The notes beneath the pieces are model-generated. The model saw nothing but the letters and a program-made list of their open reading frames with translations, was not told the origin of the DNA and did not search any database. Made by a program: the position numbers and the translations under genes. From contig NZ_PTXL01000014.1 of NCBI RefSeq assembly GCF_004343775.1, forward strand, positions 62,001 through 126,000: a stretch of DNA of 64,000 nucleotides, read 5' to 3'. Source of the stretch: Burkholderia sp. SRS-46. GTDB taxonomy: Bacteria; Pseudomonadota; Gammaproteobacteria; Burkholderiales; Burkholderiaceae. Shown one piece after another: positions 61,112 through 64,000 of this stretch; within the stretch, counting starts at the first letter, position 1, and each line of letters opens with the position of its first letter.

Positions 61112-62137
61112 TCATCGAGCGGCGCACACGGGTACGCCATCGGCGCGCACGAGCCCCGCGCGCGCCGCGATCTGCCACAGGCCGCGCTCGGTCGCGTGCG
61201 CGACAATCCGTGCGCGGGTGCTGCCGAACGCGTGCAGCGCGTCGACGTAGCGCGCGCACAAACGGTCGTCGCCGATCAGCAGCAGCGGCTGGTTCGCGAG
61301 CGCGACGCCGCGCTCCGCGAGCATCGCGTCTAGCGCGCACAGTTCGTGGCCGATCAGCAGGCCCGACAGGTAGTCGCCCTGCGCGTGCGGCGCGAGCCGG
61401 CCGGTCAGGCCCAGCGTGCGGGTGCTGAAGATCGTCGCGAGCATGCCGGCGCGCTGCGCGCCGCGCGCGACCGACACGCCGCGCAGGAACGCCGCGCCGT
61501 CCGGTGCGTCGGGCGCGCGCATCGTGCGGCCGAGGATCGTGTGATCGCGCAGCGCGGCAAACAGCTCGCCCGTCATGAAGGTCTGGAAGCGCTCGATCAG
61601 CCCGTCCTTCACCCACGCCCACTTCGCATGCGTGCCGGGCAAGCCGATCAGTACCCCTGAATGATCGGATTCAAATGAAGCGCCGTCGGCGAGTGCGCCG
61701 ACGATCTGCGTTTCTTCGCCGCGCATCACGTCGGGCAACTCGCCCGGCGCGAACACGCCCGGCACGATCGACACGATCGCGCCGCGCGCGCTCTCGACCG
61801 TGACGAGGCCGGCGGCAAGTGCATCGGCGCCCGCCGGCGTCGCGACATAGGGCGCCTCGCGCCAGCCCTGCGCGCTGCCGACCATGCCGGCGGCGAGCAC
61901 CGGCACGCCGGGCGCGCGCGCGAGCCAGTCGCCGCACGCGTCCTCGAAGGCTGCGTCGAATGCTTGCGCGCCGCCGGCGGGCACGTGCATCACGCCCGCC
62001 GCGCGGCTGCGCGTCGCGAGCACGCCGCCGTGCGCGTCGTAGAGATACGCGCGCAGCGACGTGGTGCCCCAGTCGAGCGCGATCAGCGACGGGGCGGTGG
62101 TGTTGGTTTCCGGAGCGGTCCGGGTCGAATTCGTCAT
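61112..62137 (-). CDS. dgoK: 2-dehydro-3-deoxygalactonokinase
   Basis: A 341-residue kinase with the actin-like fold. The N-terminal phosphate motif is LIALDWGTTSLRAYLYDAHGGVL; MVGSAQGWREAPYVATPAGA and VLIGLPGTHAKWAWVKDGLIERFQTFMTGELFAALRDHTILGR are DgoK signatures. It phosphorylates 2-keto-3-deoxygalactonate for DgoA. Its ATG overlaps the IclR stop (ATGA), so the regulator is the first gene of the operon. Confidence 0.93.
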   Translation of the reverse strand: MTNSTRTAPETNTTAPSLIALDWGTTSLRAYLYDAHGGVLATRSRAAGVMHVPAGGAQAFDAAFEDACGDWLARAPGVPVLAAGMVGSAQGWREAPYVATPAGADALAAGLVTVESARGAIVSIVPGVFAPGELPDVMRGEETQIVGALADGASFESDHSGVLIGLPGTHAKWAWVKDGLIERFQTFMTGELFAALRDHTILGRTMRAPDAPDGAAFLRGVSVARGAQRAGMLATIFSTRTLGLTGRLAPHAQGDYLSGLLIGHELCALDAMLAERGVALANQPLLLIGDDRLCARYVDALHAFGSTRARIVAHATERGLWQIAARAGLVRADGVPVCAAR

Positions 62138-63036
62138 CGTTTGATCCTGCGGGTACCCTGCGGCGGGCTCCAGCCCAGTTCCGCGGAAATGGCTCGCGCT
62201 TCGCGCTGCACGAGCGGAATCAGTTCGTCCATGCGGTCGTGCGGCATGTACGGAATCGTGCTCGCCACCGACACCGCCGCGACGATCGCGCCGGACGCAT
62301 CGCGGATCGGCGCCGCGACGCAGCGGATCGACGCTTCGTTTTCCTCGAGATCGAACGTGTAGCCGCCCGCCGCGTAATACGCCATGCGTTGCAGGAACGC
62401 GCTGGTATCGGGCCGGTTGTCGGGCTTGAAATTCACGCCTGCCAGCGCGCGCCGCGCGGCTTCGAACAGCGCGCGCCACGTGTCGGGCTCGAGGTCGAGC
62501 ATCATCGCCTTGCCGATGCCGGTCGACGCCAGCGGCATCCGGTGGCCGACCCGCGAGCGCATCTCGAGGCCGCGCGTGCCGGGAATCTTGTCGATGTAGA
62601 GCACGTCGTCGCCGTCGCGCACGCCGAGATGGATCGTGTCGAGCGTCGCTTCGGCGAGCGCTTCGAGGTGCGGCCGCGCGACGGCCGTCAGCGGCATCTG
62701 CTCGAGCGCGATCGTGCCGAGTTCGATCAGCTTCGGGCCGAGCAGGTAGCCGCCCTGCACCTGGCGCAGGTAACGCGCCTGCACGAGGCTGCTGACGAGG
62801 CGATGCGTGGTGCTGCGCGTCGTGCCGAGCGCCGCGCCGATCGTGCGCATGTCGCGCGCGCCGTTCGCGATCGCCTCGAGAATCGCGAGGCCGCGCAGCA
62901 GCGTCTGCGTGCCGGCCTGCTGCGCGGCGAGGTCGAGCGGCGTGCTGGTCGCGCCGATGCTGTCGGTGAGCGCCGGCGCGTCGTCCACGATCGGACGACG
63001 GATGTCGAGGGCAAGAGGGTCAGGCATCTTGGTCAT
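62134..63036 (-). CDS. IclR-family transcriptional regulator
   Basis: A 300-residue regulator. After about 40 variable residues comes a winged helix, TLLRGLAILEAIANGARDMRTIGAALGTTRSTTHRLVSSLVQARYLRQVQGGYLLGPKLIELG. The GAF-like effector domain has RSRVGHRMPLASTGIGKAMMLDL and YAAGGYTFDLEENEASIRCVAAPIRDASGAIVAAVSVAS, classic for IclR. It leads the dgoK-dgoA operon. A ten-base-arm inverted repeat at 63232-63260 is its likely operator. ATG 63027 (MPDPLALD) is an alternative start. Confidence 0.9.
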   Translation of the reverse strand: MTKMPDPLALDIRRPIVDDAPALTDSIGATSTPLDLAAQQAGTQTLLRGLAILEAIANGARDMRTIGAALGTTRSTTHRLVSSLVQARYLRQVQGGYLLGPKLIELGTIALEQMPLTAVARPHLEALAEATLDTIHLGVRDGDDVLYIDKIPGTRGLEMRSRVGHRMPLASTGIGKAMMLDLEPDTWRALFEAARRALAGVNFKPDNRPDTSAFLQRMAYYAAGGYTFDLEENEASIRCVAAPIRDASGAIVAAVSVASTIPYMPHDRMDELIPLVQREARAISAELGWSPPQGTRRIKR

Positions 63037-63193
63037 GGCGGGCTGTCTTCAACGGAATCGGTGAGGCCGTTGCGCGCGCGCCGGACCACTGTCCGGCGCC
63101 GCGGCGAAGCGGCGGTCGATGCACCGAGGAATGCGCCCGGCGAACGTCATGGGAAGTGTCTCCGTATGCGTCGGGCGCCACGCGATGCGGGAG

Positions 63194-63219
63194 TCCGAAG
63201 CCTGTCGATGTGCTTCGGA
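63194..63219. promoter_or_regulatory. inverted repeat in the IclR upstream region
   Basis: TCCGAAGC (63194-63201) and GCTTCGGA (63212-63219) flank a ten-base spacer. It could be a second operator or a leader hairpin. Confidence 0.35.
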
Positions 63220-63231
63220 TTGTAGGAGCGC

Positions 63232-63260
63232 ACGCATTCAACTCCAATATTTGAATGCGT
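63232..63260. promoter_or_regulatory. candidate IclR operator
   Basis: Perfect ten-base arms ACGCATTCAA (63232-63241) and TTGAATGCGT (63251-63260) flank the nine-base spacer CTCCAATAT. It is 196-224 bases upstream of the IclR start. The 328-base gap 63037-63364 holds this, the repeat at 63194 and the terminator of the downstream convergent-side gene; no other gene is visible there. Confidence 0.6.
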
Positions 63261-63306
63261 TGTCCAGATACTGAGAACAGACGGCATAAAGCCGCGCGGC
63301 AGCGAC

Positions 63307-63351
63307 GAAACGGGGCCGAGCCCGCCTGCGGCGCGAGCCCGTCCCCGTTTT
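63307..63351 (-). terminator. hairpin after the EF-hand-like gene
   Basis: AAACGGGG (63308-63315) pairs with CCCCGTTT (63343-63350) around a GC-rich inner stem; TTTCG follows on the minus strand. It ends 14 bases past the stop of the EF-hand-like gene. Confidence 0.5.
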
Positions 63352-63364
63352 CCGTGCGCGGTGC

Positions 63365-63760
63365 TTACTGCTGGGTTGCGCTTTGCGTCTGCATGTAGCG
63401 CTGCACGTCGCTGAACGACACGCGTCCGCTGCCGGTCGAGTCGATCTGCCGGAAGTGGTTCGCGACATAGCCGAGGCCGGCCGCGCGCGCCTGCGCTTCC
63501 GTCACCGTGCCGGTGTTCTGCGTGTCGGCCGCGCGGAACTGCCGCGCGAGCTTGGCCACCACCTGCGCGTGCAGCGCGGCGCCGGTGGTCTGCGTGCCGG
63601 CGGTCGGCTTGCGCGCGGCCGGCGGCACGTACGGATCGCCGAGCTGTGCCTGGCGGGCACGCACCGGCGCGGCGTCGCTCGCCTGCGCGAACGCGGACAG
63701 GGATATGACGAGGCTCCCGCACGCGAGCGCCGCGGCAATGACGATAAATCGCATCTTCAT
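63365..63760 (-). CDS. small exported protein with degenerate EF-hand pair
   Basis: A 131-residue protein. MKMRFIVIAAALACGSLVISLSAFAQA is a signal peptide. Near the C-terminus two EF-hand-like loops occur: DTQNTGTVTEAQ (about residues 78-89) and DSTGSGRVSFSDV (about 106-118). Both keep Asp at position 1 and Gly at 6, but other calcium ligands are replaced by Thr, Ser or Asn, so calcium binding may be weak. The function is unknown. It starts 96 bases after the S10 peptidase stop. Confidence 0.75.
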   Translation of the reverse strand: MKMRFIVIAAALACGSLVISLSAFAQASDAAPVRARQAQLGDPYVPPAARKPTAGTQTTGAALHAQVVAKLARQFRAADTQNTGTVTEAQARAAGLGYVANHFRQIDSTGSGRVSFSDVQRYMQTQSATQQ

Positions 63761-63856
63761 GTCAGGCTCCAGTCTGGAATGAGGTCGTCGAGAGCCGGCG
63801 GCGGCATCCGCGGGCACGCGCCCGCCGGGTGTCCGTCGCCGGCATCGCGCATCGCG

Positions 63857-64000
63857 TCAATGCGCGGCCGCGTTGTAGAAGGTCACCAGGTCGGCTTTCT
63901 CCTGCGGGCGCGACGTATCGTCGAGATAGACCATGTGTCCACCCTGATAGTCCCTGATCGTCAGGTTCGGCTGCGACCCGAGCCGCGCGAGATCGAGCTC
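63857..64000 (-). CDS. S10 family serine carboxypeptidase, C-terminal end (truncated by window)
   Basis: The last 48 codons of a minus-strand gene that continues beyond the window, ending TGA at 63857-63859. The translated end includes LTIRDYQGGHMVYLDDTSRPQEKADLVTFYNAAAH. The GGHMVYLD stretch matches the catalytic-histidine region of S10 serine carboxypeptidases. The catalytic Ser and Asp would be outside the window. Confidence 0.7.
   Translation of the reverse strand, partial: ELDLARLGSQPNLTIRDYQGGHMVYLDDTSRPQEKADLVTFYNAAAH

Noticed and set aside
1..64000. CRISPR arrays, insertion sequences, prophage, integrase or transfer genes
   Set aside because: No regularly spaced repeats, transposase or phage-like proteins are visible, and base composition is uniform apart from short AT-rich promoters.
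1..64000. tRNA and rRNA genes
   Set aside because: Intergenic gaps were read for cloverleaf ends and CCA-type arms; none was convincing.

Overview
The window is GC-rich (roughly two thirds G+C) and every gene reads like Burkholderia, most likely a Burkholderia cepacia complex chromosome 1 segment. The species call is inferred from protein content and codon style; no rRNA or other definitive marker is present. It is almost entirely core and metabolic sequence. I found no insertion sequence, prophage, integrase, CRISPR array, rRNA or tRNA.

Layout. 1-656: end of a class II glutamine amidotransferase. 769-3886: glutamate/aspartate ABC transporter gltIJKL (minus), with a terminator-like hairpin between gltI and gltJ. 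4106-8363: glutamate dehydrogenase, a LysR regulator and a divergent NNP-type (nitrate/nitrite) transporter. 8651-10039: purB. 10127-12488: an amine-oxidase-type flavoprotein divergent from a TetR regulator, with a perfect palindrome between them. 12542-18290: gluconate uptake and Entner-Doudoroff block (gntK, gntT, eda, edd, divergent hexR) with two clear HexR boxes. 18374-27624: a long minus-strand housekeeping run (hemJ, proA, holA, lptE, leuS, exbD, exbB, dapB, bamE), then divergent fur. 28287-33177: ureidoglycolate lyase, allantoicase, DctA, a FadR-type GntR regulator and a CynR-like LysR regulator. 33398-40366: an MFS exporter, then an idonate/ketogluconate-type cluster (idnD, 2-hydroxyacid dehydrogenase, MHS transporter, idnO) divergent from a LysR gene. 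40443-43571: gapA and tktA. 43858-45991: spermidine synthase-like gene, VOC protein, rsmE. 46082-48045: an unknown exported protein and a barstar/barnase pair. 48200-48361: a candidate structured small RNA. 48387-53893: maeB, thiL, pgpA, pncC, pyrF. 53933-63036: an aldose-oxidation cluster (aldose epimerase, SDR dehydrogenase, AraHGF-type ABC importer, second SDR, dgoA, dgoK, IclR regulator). 63365-64000: a small EF-hand-like exported protein and the end of an S10 serine carboxypeptidase.

Taken together, much of the window is sugar-acid catabolism. Gluconate imported by GntT and phosphorylated by GntK enters Edd/Eda. The idn-like cluster can plausibly convert ketogluconates or idonate to gluconate. 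The dgo cluster converges on pyruvate and glyceraldehyde 3-phosphate, which GapA and Tkt process further. Several regulator/operator pairings can be proposed from palindromes next to their regulator genes (HexR, TetR, IclR, FadR-type GntR).

The least explained items are the structured RNA candidate at 48200-48361, a repeated TGGTNNNACCA operator-like motif, the altered active-site motif of the spermidine synthase, and the extended tail of BamE. I did not find a clearly novel multi-gene system.
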